From: Sulfitobacter sp. HGT1
GTDB taxonomy: Bacteria > Pseudomonadota > Alphaproteobacteria > Rhodobacterales > Rhodobacteraceae
Direction: 5' to 3'
NCBI RefSeq assembly: GCF_013282155.1
Contig: NZ_BLWI01000012.1
Location: 1 to 64,000 of the forward strand
Length of the DNA stretch: 64,000 nucleotides
Part shown: one piece after another, positions 17,352 to 26,449 of the stretch
Layout: every line of letters starts with the position of its first letter
How positions within the stretch are numbered: the stretch's first letter is position 1
Made by a program: the position numbers and the translations under genes
The notes under the pieces: generated by a model
What the model was told of the DNA's origin: nothing
The model's input: the letters and a program-made list of their open reading frames with translations, nothing else
Database searches by the model: none

Positions 17352-18023
17352 TCACAGCCCGTGTTGCATCTGCGGAAAGCCGTGGTCGCCCCGGTCTTCC
17401 AGTTCCATCACGAAACATTCAACCAGACGCGAGGCCTCTGTTTGGCTCAACACTTCGTAGGTTGACTGGCTGCCATCCAAAAGACGGTCCAAGGTCGTGG
17501 TATAGGACAGGCACAAGATCAACGCGCCACCCTCGGCATAGATCACCTGATCCTCGGCAAAGGATATCGCGATCAGTTCGATCCGGGTGTTTGGCGGCGC
17601 GCGGTAGATACCGCGTTCCCCGACCAGCGCATGGGCGTTAACCAGTGCAAACGGATCGCCATGGATATCAGCGGCAGCTTCGCATTCCAGCATCACGCCC
17701 TGATCTGGCAAAAGCGTCAGTTTCTCTTTGTTACCCAACGCGTTGGGCGGGATCAGAACAGGCCACAACGCCTTTTCCGTTTCCATCGCATCGAGGCAGA
17801 TTGTGACGCGGCGGATATCTGTGATTGGCTGCAAGCCGTTGTCAAAGGTCAGGACCATATCGCCCTTGGCCAGCGATTCAACGCCACGCCAGCCCATCGC
17901 CGATGCAACCCTTGTGCCTGCAACCAATCCATGTGTCGCGACCTCAAGGCCGCCATTATACGCACCTGACATTTCAGAGGTGCGGTAGTTCATTCGTGGG
18001 TCTTTGATCTTCCAACCAAACAT
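17352..18023 (-). CDS. Hint-domain protein (Hint_2 type), catalytic Cys absent
   Basis: This 223-residue protein contains a Hedgehog/intein-type domain: GLVAGTRVASAMGWRGVESLAKGDMVLTFDNGLQPI marks the start and first beta-strands, and EDQVIYAEGGALILCLSYT the later strand pair. The position that holds the nucleophilic Cys (or Ser/Thr) in splicing domains reads HGLVAGT, so autoprocessing by the normal route is not expected. This resembles the stand-alone Hint_2 proteins common in Rhodobacteraceae, whose function is unknown. The gene is isolated, with its own terminator downstream and an AT-rich upstream region. Confidence 0.8.
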   Translation of the reverse strand: MFGWKIKDPRMNYRTSEMSGAYNGGLEVATHGLVAGTRVASAMGWRGVESLAKGDMVLTFDNGLQPITDIRRVTICLDAMETEKALWPVLIPPNALGNKEKLTLLPDQGVMLECEAAADIHGDPFALVNAHALVGERGIYRAPPNTRIELIAISFAEDQVIYAEGGALILCLSYTTTLDRLLDGSQSTYEVLSQTEASRLVECFVMELEDRGDHGFPQMQHGL

Positions 18024-18230
18024 TGCTTTCCATCCCCATGGCGCGATGCCTTTATTTTCGGCATATATTTATATGAATGCATATGGCGCGTCAGCCATGT
18101 CGAGAGATGGCCAACAAAGGGGCCATTTAGGGGCATTGATGCTCATTTCGCAGCAGTGCCGACCTTGGTGCCGGATTAAGCCTCGGATGGCGGGCAATCA
18201 GGCAACTTGTGGTTAGGAACTTTGCGGTTT

Positions 18231-18887
18231 TTATGACGCGCGACCGAATCCGTACCCGAACCGTGAAATATCGTCCGAACAGATTCGCGCGACGATCTGC
18301 GCAAGGTCGTCGGTGTAATATTCCTCATAGGATGCGGCACGATCGGATGCGTTTTCCACGGGCAGTTCCACCCGGAATCCCAGATGGTCAAACAGCGGTT
18401 CAGCGTCTTGGGCGAAATGCTCAAGGCGGATAAAAAGATTGGCCCGATCTACCCTCGCACCGTCTTGCAGATAGCTGCCATAAGGCGCGTTCGTCAGGCT
18501 GTCTTGCAACGCGGGTGTCACAAGGAAATCCGCGAAACCGGTTTGCTGTGCCAGCCGGACCATCGGATGATCAAAGGACTGGTCGCGCAGCCAATGATAA
18601 TAGCTGACCACCCGGTCCCAGGGGTTCCGCACCAGCGCGAAACAGAACATTTGGGCAATCTCGTCGCGGGTCACCACCCCTTCGATATCGGCCAGGGTCG
18701 AATGTTTCCAAAGCCGCCCAGCTGCCGGGACGTTTTTCATGCGTTTGCGGCGTTTAACTGCCTTGGGCGTGTCGCCCAGCATGATGTCGTCCTTCATCGC
18801 CCGCGCTTCAAGCGCCAGCGCCATTGAGGTGCCTCCGGTCTTGGGGATGTGCACAAAGATATAGTTGCGGCCACGGCTGATGATCAT
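18231..18887 (-). CDS. Sulfotransferase family 2 domain protein
   Basis: This 218-residue enzyme likely transfers sulfate from PAPS to a sugar or lipid. The N-terminus has the 5'-phosphosulfate loop YIFVHIPKTGGTSM, and FALVRNPWDRVVSYYHWL holds the 3'-phosphate-binding Arg and Ser region. Start 18887 is chosen because MIISRGRNYIFVHIPK is the usual beginning, although the frame is open 39 codons further upstream. Many Roseobacter genomes carry several such genes for surface polysaccharide decoration. No polysaccharide cluster is adjacent, so the acceptor is unknown. The sat-cysC gene at 54.8 kb would supply the PAPS. Confidence 0.85.
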   Translation of the reverse strand: MIISRGRNYIFVHIPKTGGTSMALALEARAMKDDIMLGDTPKAVKRRKRMKNVPAAGRLWKHSTLADIEGVVTRDEIAQMFCFALVRNPWDRVVSYYHWLRDQSFDHPMVRLAQQTGFADFLVTPALQDSLTNAPYGSYLQDGARVDRANLFIRLEHFAQDAEPLFDHLGFRVELPVENASDRAASYEEYYTDDLAQIVARICSDDISRFGYGFGRAS

Positions 18888-19069
18888 TGCCCGACCTCGC
18901 TTGCGCTTGCCCGAACGCACCCGGTCAATAGGGTCAGGGCTGGTCTGCGATCTTGCAACGGGGTCAGGGGCACATATTCTTCCTTTGGATGGCAGAGTTT
19001 CCACCTTTTAACTTTACGCTACTGGCGCAATACTCAAGCAGAAAAGTTTCGCAATCGGGAGGGTGCGCC

Positions 19070-20692
19070 ATGGGTTGGATGACAAACGAAGACGGGCTCG
19101 ACAAATGCCGCGCCAATTATGTGCCGCTTAGCCCGCTGTCGCACTTGCAACGCGCGTCGCATGTTTTCCCTGATGTCTTGGCGGTGTCATATGGGGCGCA
19201 CCGTGTGAGCTATGCCCAATATCACGCACGCTGCACCCGTTTGGCATCTGCGCTGGCAGGCATGGGAGTGGCACCGGGTCAGGTCGTATCGACGCTCTTG
19301 CCCAACATCCCCGCCCAAGCCGAAGCGCATTTTGGCGTGCCCGCCTGTGGTGCCGTTTTGAACACCATCAACACGCGGCTGGATGTCGATACCGTCGCCT
19401 ATATCCTGGACCACGGCGAAGCCAAGGTCGCACTGGTCGACACCCAGTTCATGGATCTGGCCGAAGCGGCCTGCGCCACGCTAGACACGCCCCCCACCCT
19501 GATCGAGGTTCCCGATGAAAGCGCCGGTTTCCCAGCGACCGGGCGGCACATGACCTATGATGAACTGCTTGCCAAAGGCGATCCGGCCTTTGAATGGGTC
19601 TTGCCGCAGGATGAATGGGAAAGCCTTGCGCTGAACTATACTTCGGGCACCACCGGCCGGCCCAAGGGCGTGGTCTATCACCACCGTGGCGCATATCTGA
19701 TGACCATGGGCACGGTGGTCAGCTGGCGCATGGTCATGCGTCCGGTGTTTATGCAGATCGTGCCGCTGTTTCATTGCAACGGCTGGAACCATTCGTGGAT
19801 GATGCCCCTGCTGGGCGGCACCTTGGTGTGCTGCCGCGATATCACGGCCAGTGCCATTTACAACGCCATCGCTGACGAAGGCGTCACCCATTTCGGCGGC
19901 GCGCCGATTGTGTTGAACATGATGGTCAATGCATCCGACGCCGAACGCCGCGCCTTTGACCATCAGGTCGAGGTCTTCACCGCAGGCGCGCCCCCCGCCC
20001 CTGCAACCCTGTCCAAGATCGAAGCCTTGGGCTTTAACGTGACGCAGGTTTATGGCCTGACCGAAACCTATGGCCATGTAACCGAATGTTTGTGGACCCC
20101 GGAATGGGACGCGCTTCAAGGCGCTGATCGTGCCGCCATGAAGGCCCGTCAGGGTGTCGCCATGCCGATGATGGAGGACATCACCGTGCTGGACACCGAC
20201 ATGCGCCAGGTCACCAAAGACGGGGCCACCCAAGGCGAGATCATGATCCGTGGCAATTCGGTGATGAAGGGGTATTACAAGAACCCGCAAGCCACCAAGG
20301 AAGCATTCGCAGGCGGCTATTTCCATTCGGGCGATTTGGCGGTCCAGCATTCAAACGGCTATATGCAGATCGCCGACCGCGCCAAAGACATCATCATCTC
20401 GGGCGGTGAAAACATCTCGTCGGTCGAGGTCGAAGGCGTGCTGATGGGCCATCCGGATGTGAACCTTGCCGCCGTTGTCGCCAAACCCGATGAAAAATGG
20501 GGCGAAGTCCCGTGCGCCTTTGTCGAACTCAAGCCCGGCGTGACCGGGGACGAGGCCGCGATGATCGCCTTTGCCCGCGAAACACTGGCAGGGTTCAAAG
20601 CCCCCAAAAAGATCGTTTTCCAAGACCTGCCAAAGACATCGACGGGCAAAATCCAGAAATTTGAACTCAGGAAACTGGCAGCGACCCTTTAG
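19070..20692 (+). CDS. AMP-dependent acyl-CoA ligase (FadD/DmdB-like)
   Basis: This 540-residue adenylate-forming enzyme activates a carboxylic acid to its CoA thioester. The ATP loop LNYTSGTTGRPKGVVYHHRG is near residue 185, the A5 region YGLTETYGHVTE near 330, and HSGDLAVQHSNGYMQIADRAKDIIISGGENISS (A7/A8 hinge) near 430. The C-terminus KTSTGKIQKFELR carries the catalytic Lys. It starts at ATG 19070 after GGGAGGG. The family includes medium-chain ligases and DmdB (3-methylmercaptopropionate-CoA ligase), which look alike, so substrate is open. With the beta-oxidation operon 2 kb away a role in acid activation for oxidation is reasonable. Confidence 0.9.
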   Translation: MGWMTNEDGLDKCRANYVPLSPLSHLQRASHVFPDVLAVSYGAHRVSYAQYHARCTRLASALAGMGVAPGQVVSTLLPNIPAQAEAHFGVPACGAVLNTINTRLDVDTVAYILDHGEAKVALVDTQFMDLAEAACATLDTPPTLIEVPDESAGFPATGRHMTYDELLAKGDPAFEWVLPQDEWESLALNYTSGTTGRPKGVVYHHRGAYLMTMGTVVSWRMVMRPVFMQIVPLFHCNGWNHSWMMPLLGGTLVCCRDITASAIYNAIADEGVTHFGGAPIVLNMMVNASDAERRAFDHQVEVFTAGAPPAPATLSKIEALGFNVTQVYGLTETYGHVTECLWTPEWDALQGADRAAMKARQGVAMPMMEDITVLDTDMRQVTKDGATQGEIMIRGNSVMKGYYKNPQATKEAFAGGYFHSGDLAVQHSNGYMQIADRAKDIIISGGENISSVEVEGVLMGHPDVNLAAVVAKPDEKWGEVPCAFVELKPGVTGDEAAMIAFARETLAGFKAPKKIVFQDLPKTSTGKIQKFELRKLAATL

Positions 20693-20752
20693 GGGCGTTT
20701 GCCCCCTTCCCATCGCAACATCAGGCCCCGACAGCGCGGTCAGACGGCGCTC

Positions 20753-21217
20753 TCAGCCCAAGCGCTTTTCGTAGCGCCAGACCTCGACCATCATCGGGCC
20801 TTCTTCGGTCTCGACCTCATAGGGGATCGTGCCCGCTTGCTCCCAGCCGCATTTCTCGTAAAAGCGGGCTGCGCGGTCATTGCCGACGGAACAGGCCAGC
20901 CATTTCAACCCGTGGCCCAACGATGCTTCGGCTTTGTTCAACAGTTCAGTTGCAAGACCGGTCCCCTGAAACTCTTTGGCGACGTAGAACTGGTATATCT
21001 CGTCCCGGTCGATCAAAAAGAACCCCGCCATCTTTCCATCCACCCAAGCCACCTGCGTGTGCTTCAGATGCGCCTTCGCGCGGGTCGAAAACTCCTGGGA
21101 TGTGCGCAGCGCGGCAAGGGCCGCAGGTGCAATCGCAGCGTGTCCTTGAATCCATCCTTCGTGCCACAGCGCTGCAATTTCGGGAATATCGGCAGCGATA
21201 GCGGGTTTTACGTCCAT
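20753..21217 (-). CDS. GNAT family N-acetyltransferase
   Basis: This 154-residue acetyl-CoA-dependent acetyltransferase begins at MDVKPAIAADIPEIAALWHEGW. The acetyl-CoA-binding core is IYQFYVAKEFQGTGLATELLNKAEASL, with the Q-x-x-G-x-G/A loop, and WLACSVGNDRAARFYEKCGWEQAG is the following helix with the conserved N..A..FYEK.GW pattern. The acceptor is unknown. The longer frame up to 21274 has no better start. It converges on the acyl-CoA ligase gene and is divergent from the gene at 21328 across about 110 bases. Confidence 0.88.
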   Translation of the reverse strand: MDVKPAIAADIPEIAALWHEGWIQGHAAIAPAALAALRTSQEFSTRAKAHLKHTQVAWVDGKMAGFFLIDRDEIYQFYVAKEFQGTGLATELLNKAEASLGHGLKWLACSVGNDRAARFYEKCGWEQAGTIPYEVETEEGPMMVEVWRYEKRLG

Positions 21218-21327
21218 AAAGTGAAATCTCCTGCGGGTTTGCACCATGCTGCCCCGAGCCGCCCCATTGCTCAAGTCTTAACAGATGCTAAAGTACCGCG
21301 AAACAACTAGGCAGTATATCCCAGCTC

Positions 21328-22341
21328 ATGACGGCCCTATCGAAATACGCGCGGATCGAAGCGACGGGCCTTTGGCGTGCCAAGCCCGAGGATCAACGCC
21401 GCGAGGTGATCGTGTCCATCGGGGATGCGACGCTGGTGATTTCCGATATGAAGGATCAGGCCATCGCGCATTGGTCGCTGGCAGCGGTTGCGCGTGCCAA
21501 TCCGGGCACCCGCCCCGCCGTGTTCCATCCCGACGGCGACCCGTCGGAAACGCTCGAGATCGCCGAAACCGAAGACACGATGATTGATGCCATCGAAACC
21601 CTGCGCCGCGCCGTAGAACGCAACCGCCCCCGCCCCGGCCGTTTGCGCCTGATCGGCGTGTTGGGGTCGCTTCTTGCAGTGATCGCGCTGGCGCTGTTCT
21701 GGCTGCCGGGTGCCATGCAGGATCACACGCTCAAAGTGGTCCCCATGGTTAAACGCGCCTCGATCGGGGCGGCGTTGCTGCGCCAGATCGAACGGGTATC
21801 CGGCAACACCTGTACCAACCCGCGCGGCCGTGCCGCCCTGACCAAGCTTGGCACGCGTTTGTCGGCGGGCCCGCTTGCGGTGCTGCCCGCCATGACCCGC
21901 GACAGCATCCACCTGCCCGGCGGGTTGATCGTGCTGAACAAAACCGTCTTCGAGGATTATGAATCCCCCGATGTCGCCGCCGGCTTCATCCTGTCAGAGG
22001 TGGTCAAACGGGCGCAAAGCGACCCCCTGCGCGACATGCTGGCCGATGTGGGCATCCGCGAGAACTTCCGTTTGCTGACCACCGGCGAAGTGTCGGATGC
22101 CGCGCTCGAAAGCTATGCCGAGAACCTGATGGCCGCCCGACCCACCCCCGCACCGGTCGAGGCCTTGCTGGCCCGCTTTGGCGCGGAAAAGCTGCACAGC
22201 ACCCCCTATGCCGAAGCCCTTGATATCACGGGGGAAACCACATTGGCGCTGATCGAAGGCGACCCGATGGCAGGCAAGGACACGGCCCCGCTGATCAATG
22301 ACGCCGACTGGCTGCGGTTGCAAAACATCTGCGGCGGGTAA
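21328..22341 (+). CDS. Membrane-anchored M48-like protein lacking the zinc motif
   Basis: This 337-residue protein has an N-terminal cytosolic beta-rich domain of about 100 residues, one transmembrane helix (about 107-127), and an outer domain resembling M48 peptidases. LPGGLIVLNKTVFEDYESPDVAAGFILSE (about 196-224) fits the LPGG.I....l......pDe.a.vLaHE..H region, but the HExxH zinc site reads SEVVK (223-227). One Glu remains and both His are lost, so metallopeptidase activity is not expected. ETTLALIEGDPMAGKDTAPLINDADWLRLQNICG closes the protein, an ending often seen in periplasmic M48-like proteins. It is followed by an SGNH hydrolase gene 9 bases later. Confidence 0.75.
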   Translation: MTALSKYARIEATGLWRAKPEDQRREVIVSIGDATLVISDMKDQAIAHWSLAAVARANPGTRPAVFHPDGDPSETLEIAETEDTMIDAIETLRRAVERNRPRPGRLRLIGVLGSLLAVIALALFWLPGAMQDHTLKVVPMVKRASIGAALLRQIERVSGNTCTNPRGRAALTKLGTRLSAGPLAVLPAMTRDSIHLPGGLIVLNKTVFEDYESPDVAAGFILSEVVKRAQSDPLRDMLADVGIRENFRLLTTGEVSDAALESYAENLMAARPTPAPVEALLARFGAEKLHSTPYAEALDITGETTLALIEGDPMAGKDTAPLINDADWLRLQNICGG

Positions 22342-22350
22342 TCGCCGCTG

Positions 22351-23073
22351 ATGCTGGATTTCACCCTGCGCCTTGCCCTGTCGCCCGTCCTTTTGACCCA
22401 AGCCATCGGGGTGCGTGCCCGCGCCTTGCAACTGCCCGAGGCCGCAGGCCCCCGCGAAGGGACCATCGGGTCCGGCCCTGAACTGTCGCTGCTTATCCTG
22501 GGCGATTCATCTGCGGCGGGTGTCGGTGTCGACCATCAGGATCAGGCGTTGGCAGGGCAACTGGCCGCGCAGCTGTCGCAGGATTTCACCGTGAAATGGC
22601 AGCTTGTTGCAAAGACCGGTGCCACGACCGCCAGCACGCTGAAGGCCCTAAAGGATCAGGCCCATGCGCCGGTCGATGTTGTGGTCACGGCCTTGGGCGT
22701 AAATGACGTGACCCATGCTGTCCCTTTTGGCCGTTGGCAAAGCCAGCAGCAGGTGTTGCGCAAGCGGATCGACCAGCTGTTTGCGCCGCGGCTTTTGTAT
22801 ATGTCCGGCGTGCCGCCTTTGGGTCTGTTTCCCGTCCTGCCACAGCCCTTGCGCTGGACATTGGGCCGGCAAGCCGCGCGGTTTGATCAGGCCTTGGCCA
22901 AATCCTTGCACGGCGAAACCCATCGCCACCATATCCCCTTTGATCTGCCCTTGGACCCTGCGCAGATGGCAATCGACGGCTTTCACCCCGGCCCGCAGAT
23001 TTATGCGCAATGGGCAAAAGAAATGGCCAGCCGGATCATCACCGACTGGCCAGATATGTCACACCATCGCTAG
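22351..23073 (+). CDS. SGNH/GDSL-family hydrolase
   Basis: This 240-residue esterase-like enzyme has the GDSS block at 51-54 (nucleophile Ser53), a Gly in GATTAST, the Asn of block III in ALGVNDVTH, and a C-terminal DGFHPGPQIYAQWA with the catalytic Asp and His. The family hydrolyses esters of lipids or sugars. A hydrophobic N-terminus (about 1-20) hints at a signal anchor. The gene starts 9 bases after the M48-like gene and ends 3 bases before the SPOR gene stop on the other strand. Being paired with a degenerate peptidase gene suggests envelope modification, an inference. Confidence 0.88.
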   Translation: MLDFTLRLALSPVLLTQAIGVRARALQLPEAAGPREGTIGSGPELSLLILGDSSAAGVGVDHQDQALAGQLAAQLSQDFTVKWQLVAKTGATTASTLKALKDQAHAPVDVVVTALGVNDVTHAVPFGRWQSQQQVLRKRIDQLFAPRLLYMSGVPPLGLFPVLPQPLRWTLGRQAARFDQALAKSLHGETHRHHIPFDLPLDPAQMAIDGFHPGPQIYAQWAKEMASRIITDWPDMSHHR

Positions 23074-23076
23074 GGT

Positions 23077-24375
23077 TTAGCGGATATAGGCATCCCGGTA
23101 TCCGACGCCGCGCAATTTGCCCAGCGCATGGGGCGCAGACGACGTTGGAAACGGGCCCGCCTGAACGGACAGATATGTCTTGCCGCCGCGGGTCGATTTG
23201 CCGATCCGCGCGCCCATGCCCATGCGGGCGATACGCTGTGCGGTCTGCTGTGCATTGGCCGCATTCAGGAATGTCCCGACCTGCACATAGGTGTTGCCCC
23301 CGTTCTGGACCTGCGCGCGTTTCTCAGGTGCCGCTGCAACCGGCTTGGCGGCGGAACGGCTGGAATAGGTCGGCTCACGCAGAACCGGCGCACCACCGGG
23401 TTTACGCACGATCCGCTTGACCAGTTGCCCGTTGCGCGCAAGCAAGGTGACCTCGCCCATTTCGCGGCGCTGTTGATCAATCGACGTATAAGGATAGATC
23501 AACGGCATTTTAGCCGTCACATCCTGACCTGTGGTCTGATTGATCAGACGACGCGGGACGGTGTTGGTCCAGATCAACAGCATCTGGGTCCGGCCAGCCA
23601 GGTTCTGTTCGGCCCGTTTGGGGTTCAGCCGGTCATCTTCCCAGACGGATTTGTACCCGTTGGGAACCTGCACGTTATTATATGTATTGATGCGGTTGAT
23701 TGCGACATGCTTGGGCACAATGCGGGTTGTCGGGGAAACAGCGACCGTCCCTGCCGCCGACGGGTATTGCACGGCACCGCCACGCGTTGTGGTGGCTTGC
23801 GCGCCCACGATGCGGTGGGCTTGTGGTCCGCAGCGTACAGGCAGACCCGATCCCCCCGAATAGCGCTGGCTCAGCGCCGATCGTCCGGGGCAGTTGCCAC
23901 CGGCAAGGGGCGCTGCGGCAGGGACCGTTGCCACGATTGCAGGTGCCACGGCCACAGGGCGCGGGGCCGTTTGCCGCACAACCTGAGGTGCGACCGGCTG
24001 GACCCGCCGTGTCTGGGGGACAGGGCGCGGCTGCACAGCCGCAACGCGACGTGTTGATTGTGTGGACGCGTTATCCAGCGTGATCTGAACAGGTGCCGGC
24101 CCTTGCGATGCAGGGGATGCCGCCGCAGTGCCGACATTGGTGGGTATGAAGCCGCAGACGCCATCGCGCTTGCGCGACACCCGCGGCACCCATGTGACGT
24201 TGCCGTCAATGCCTGCACGGATGAACACACACCCGCTGCTGTCGACGTATTGCTTGCCCTTATAAGACGCGGGCGGGTATTCTTTGGGCTGGTCCCGGAA
24301 GGACTGGGCCTGCAAGGCACCGATGCCCACAGACCCCAAGATAACAGCAATCGCGACAATTCTTGTAAACTTCAT
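23077..24375 (-). CDS. Exported SPOR-domain protein
   Basis: This 432-residue protein begins with a signal peptide at MKFTRIVAIAVILGSVGIGALQAQS and then has a Cys-containing domain (YVDSSGCVFIRAGIDGNVTWVPRVSRKRDGVCG), a long Pro/Ala/Thr-rich linker (about residues 95-180), a middle domain, and a C-terminal SPOR repeat: YVQVGTFLNAANAQQTAQRIARMG...GGKTYLSVQAGPF. SPOR domains bind denuded peptidoglycan at the septum, so the protein probably acts at the division site or on the cell wall. The upstream extension to 24408 is dropped because the signal peptide sits after the internal Met. Confidence 0.88.
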   Translation of the reverse strand: MKFTRIVAIAVILGSVGIGALQAQSFRDQPKEYPPASYKGKQYVDSSGCVFIRAGIDGNVTWVPRVSRKRDGVCGFIPTNVGTAAASPASQGPAPVQITLDNASTQSTRRVAAVQPRPVPQTRRVQPVAPQVVRQTAPRPVAVAPAIVATVPAAAPLAGGNCPGRSALSQRYSGGSGLPVRCGPQAHRIVGAQATTTRGGAVQYPSAAGTVAVSPTTRIVPKHVAINRINTYNNVQVPNGYKSVWEDDRLNPKRAEQNLAGRTQMLLIWTNTVPRRLINQTTGQDVTAKMPLIYPYTSIDQQRREMGEVTLLARNGQLVKRIVRKPGGAPVLREPTYSSRSAAKPVAAAPEKRAQVQNGGNTYVQVGTFLNAANAQQTAQRIARMGMGARIGKSTRGGKTYLSVQAGPFPTSSAPHALGKLRGVGYRDAYIR

Positions 24376-24467
24376 CTGCGCCCCCAGCACGAAATATCGC
24401 TCAAACAATGCGTCATCACCCGTTCAGAGTAAAGCGCCCCTGACACATTCCCGCCACTTTTCAGCCA

Positions 24468-25109
24468 TTATTTTGTCCCATACATCCGGTCGCCCGCATC
24501 GCCCAACCCGGGCACGATATATCCCGATTCGTTCAGCTTTTCGTCCACCGCCGCAGTGACGATCGGCACATCAGGATGGGCTTCTTGCATGCGCTTGATC
24601 CCTTCGGGTGCCGCCAGCAGGCACAAGAACCTGATATTATTCGCGCCGGTCTCTTTCAGCATGTCGATGGCCGCGACCGAAGAATTGCCGGTTGCCAGCA
24701 TCGGATCCACAACAATCACCAAACGGTCATCCAATCCTTCGGGCACTTTAAAATAGTATTTGACCGGCTTGAGCGTCTTTTCATCACGGTACAGGCCCAC
24801 AAAGCCGACCCGCGCCGACGGGATCAACTCAAGCACGCCGTCCAACAGCCCGTTGCCCGCCCGAAGGATCGATATCAAGGCAAGCTTCTTTCCAGCCAGG
24901 GTCGGAGCCTCCATCGACTGCATCGGTGTCTCGACACTCTTTGTGGTCATCGGCATGCCACGGGTCACCTCATAGGCCAACAACTGGCTGATTTCGCGCA
25001 ACAACTGCCGGAACACCGCCGTGGGGGTTTCCTTGTCGCGCATGATGGTCAGCTTGTGCTGTACCAACGGGTGATCAACGACCGTAAGGTTTTCAGATGT
25101 ATAGGACAT
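24468..25109 (-). CDS. upp: Uracil phosphoribosyltransferase
   Basis: Upp makes UMP from uracil and PRPP. The 213 residues match the family: [31 protein letters not shown] at the N-terminus, [30 protein letters not shown], the PRPP loop [11 protein letters not shown], the LLAAPEGI segment and [16 protein letters not shown] at the C-terminus for uracil binding. Start 25109 is MSYTSENL; a Met five codons upstream is also possible. It is the last gene of the cdd-deoA-deoB-upp salvage cluster but is separated from deoB by 146 bases that hold repeat R3, so it may have its own promoter. Confidence 0.95.
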   Translation of the reverse strand: MSYTSENLTVVDHPLVQHKLTIMRDKETPTAVFRQLLREISQLLAYEVTRGMPMTTKSVETPMQSMEAPTLAGKKLALISILRAGNGLLDGVLELIPSARVGFVGLYRDEKTLKPVKYYFKVPEGLDDRLVIVVDPMLATGNSSVAAIDMLKETGANNIRFLCLLAAPEGIKRMQEAHPDVPIVTAAVDEKLNESGYIVPGLGDAGDRMYGTK

Positions 25110-25186
25110 AGCGGCACTCTCCATTTTGCTTGATCCGAGTCTTGCCTTGAAACGCCATGCCCCGCAACCACGCCACAGCAATCCCG

Positions 25187-25248
25187 TTTCATTTTGCAAA
25201 ATAAACTCCGGGGGAATCGTGGCTTGCCACGATGGGGGCTGGCCCCCA
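25187..25248 (+). repeat. Intergenic repeat, copy R3, with two hairpins
   Basis: The core TTTCATTTTGCAAAATAAAC and TCCGGGGG is followed by hairpins ATCGTGGC / GCCACGAT (25216-25233) and TGGGGGC / GGCCCCCA (25233-25248). It fills the gap between deoB and upp, and the hairpins could end or attenuate transcription. Confidence 0.75.
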
Positions 25249-25255
25249 TTCACCG

Positions 25256-26449
25256 CTAGCCCGGAACAGCCACCCCCAGATGATGCGCCACCAAAGCGGC
25301 CACATCTGTAAAACCGATCAATCCCAAGCTGCCTTTGCCCAGACCATCGACCAACACCGGAACCCGCTCGCGGGTGTGGTCGGTCCCGATCCATGTCGGA
25401 TCATTCCCGTGGTCCGCCGTCAGCACCAGAATGTCGCCCTCGCGCAGCATTGATCTGATCTTGCCGATCTCGCCATCAAACCATTCCAGCGCGCGCGCAT
25501 AGCCAGACACATCCCGCCTGTGGCCAAACAGGCTGTCAAACTCGACAAAATTCGCAAATATCAGGCTGCCGTCTTCCGCGTCTTCCACCAGATCAGCCAG
25601 ATGCCGCATCAAGCTCTCGTCAGACCCTTTGCGCACTTCGTCAAACCCCGACATCGAAAAAATATCGCCGATCTTGCCCACCGCATAGACACGCCGGCCT
25701 GCGTCCTGCACCCAGTTGCTCAGCACCGGTTTGGGCAATTCAATCGCGAAATCACGGCGGTTTCCGGTGCGCACAAACCCGGTTTCCGCATCCCCGACAA
25801 AGGGCCGTGCAATGACGCGACCCACCTTCATCTCATGGGCAATCGGCGCGATCTTGGCACAAAGCGCCATCAACCGGTCCAGCCCGAAATGCACCTCATG
25901 CGCCGCGATCTGCAACACGCTGTCTGCTGATGTATAACAAATCGGAAAGCCGGTTTTGATATGCGCGGACCCGAATTGCTCGATGATGGCCGTGCCGGGC
26001 GCATGGCAATTACCCAAGATCCCGTCAACACCGGCAAACTCCGCCAATTGCGCGACCAACTGCGGCGGAAAGGAATTCGTCACATTTTTGAAATAATGCC
26101 ACTCCCAAGGCACTACCAGCCCGGCCAGTTCCCAATGGCCCGACGGCGTGTCCTTGCCGCGCGACACCTCGGTGGCCGCCCCCCAGGTTCCGCGCACCTC
26201 CCCCGACAGGCTGTCCGCCCGCAACCCGCTGGCAAGCGCGGTCGCAGCCCCCAGTCCCATCTCCACCAGATTGGGCAGGCGCAACGGCCCCGAACGCCCC
26301 TCTTCGGCCCGCCCCTCGGCGCAGGCCTGCGCGATATGCCCGATGGTATTCGATCCGGTGTCGGGCACGGCCCCGTTGAAAAACCCGTCGGCGTCAGGTG
26401 CCCCCCCGATGCCGGTTGAATCCATAACAACCAAAAACGCCCGCGCCAT
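25256..26449 (-). CDS. deoB: Phosphopentomutase
   Basis: DeoB converts (deoxy)ribose-1-phosphate to the 5-phosphate, linking nucleoside breakdown to central metabolism. The 397-residue alkaline-phosphatase-superfamily enzyme has [13 protein letters not shown] at the N-terminus (metal Asp and the phosphorylated Thr region), [19 protein letters not shown], and the C-terminal metal site [19 protein letters not shown] with Asp and His ligands. It overlaps deoA by one base (26449), so the two are translated together. Confidence 0.95.
   Translation of the reverse strand: MARAFLVVMDSTGIGGAPDADGFFNGAVPDTGSNTIGHIAQACAEGRAEEGRSGPLRLPNLVEMGLGAATALASGLRADSLSGEVRGTWGAATEVSRGKDTPSGHWELAGLVVPWEWHYFKNVTNSFPPQLVAQLAEFAGVDGILGNCHAPGTAIIEQFGSAHIKTGFPICYTSADSVLQIAAHEVHFGLDRLMALCAKIAPIAHEMKVGRVIARPFVGDAETGFVRTGNRRDFAIELPKPVLSNWVQDAGRRVYAVGKIGDIFSMSGFDEVRKGSDESLMRHLADLVEDAEDGSLIFANFVEFDSLFGHRRDVSGYARALEWFDGEIGKIRSMLREGDILVLTADHGNDPTWIGTDHTRERVPVLVDGLGKGSLGLIGFTDVAALVAHHLGVAVPG

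Noticed and set aside
22685..23017. Frames opposite the SGNH hydrolase
   Set aside because: Antisense to intact GDSS and DGFHP motifs; no support.
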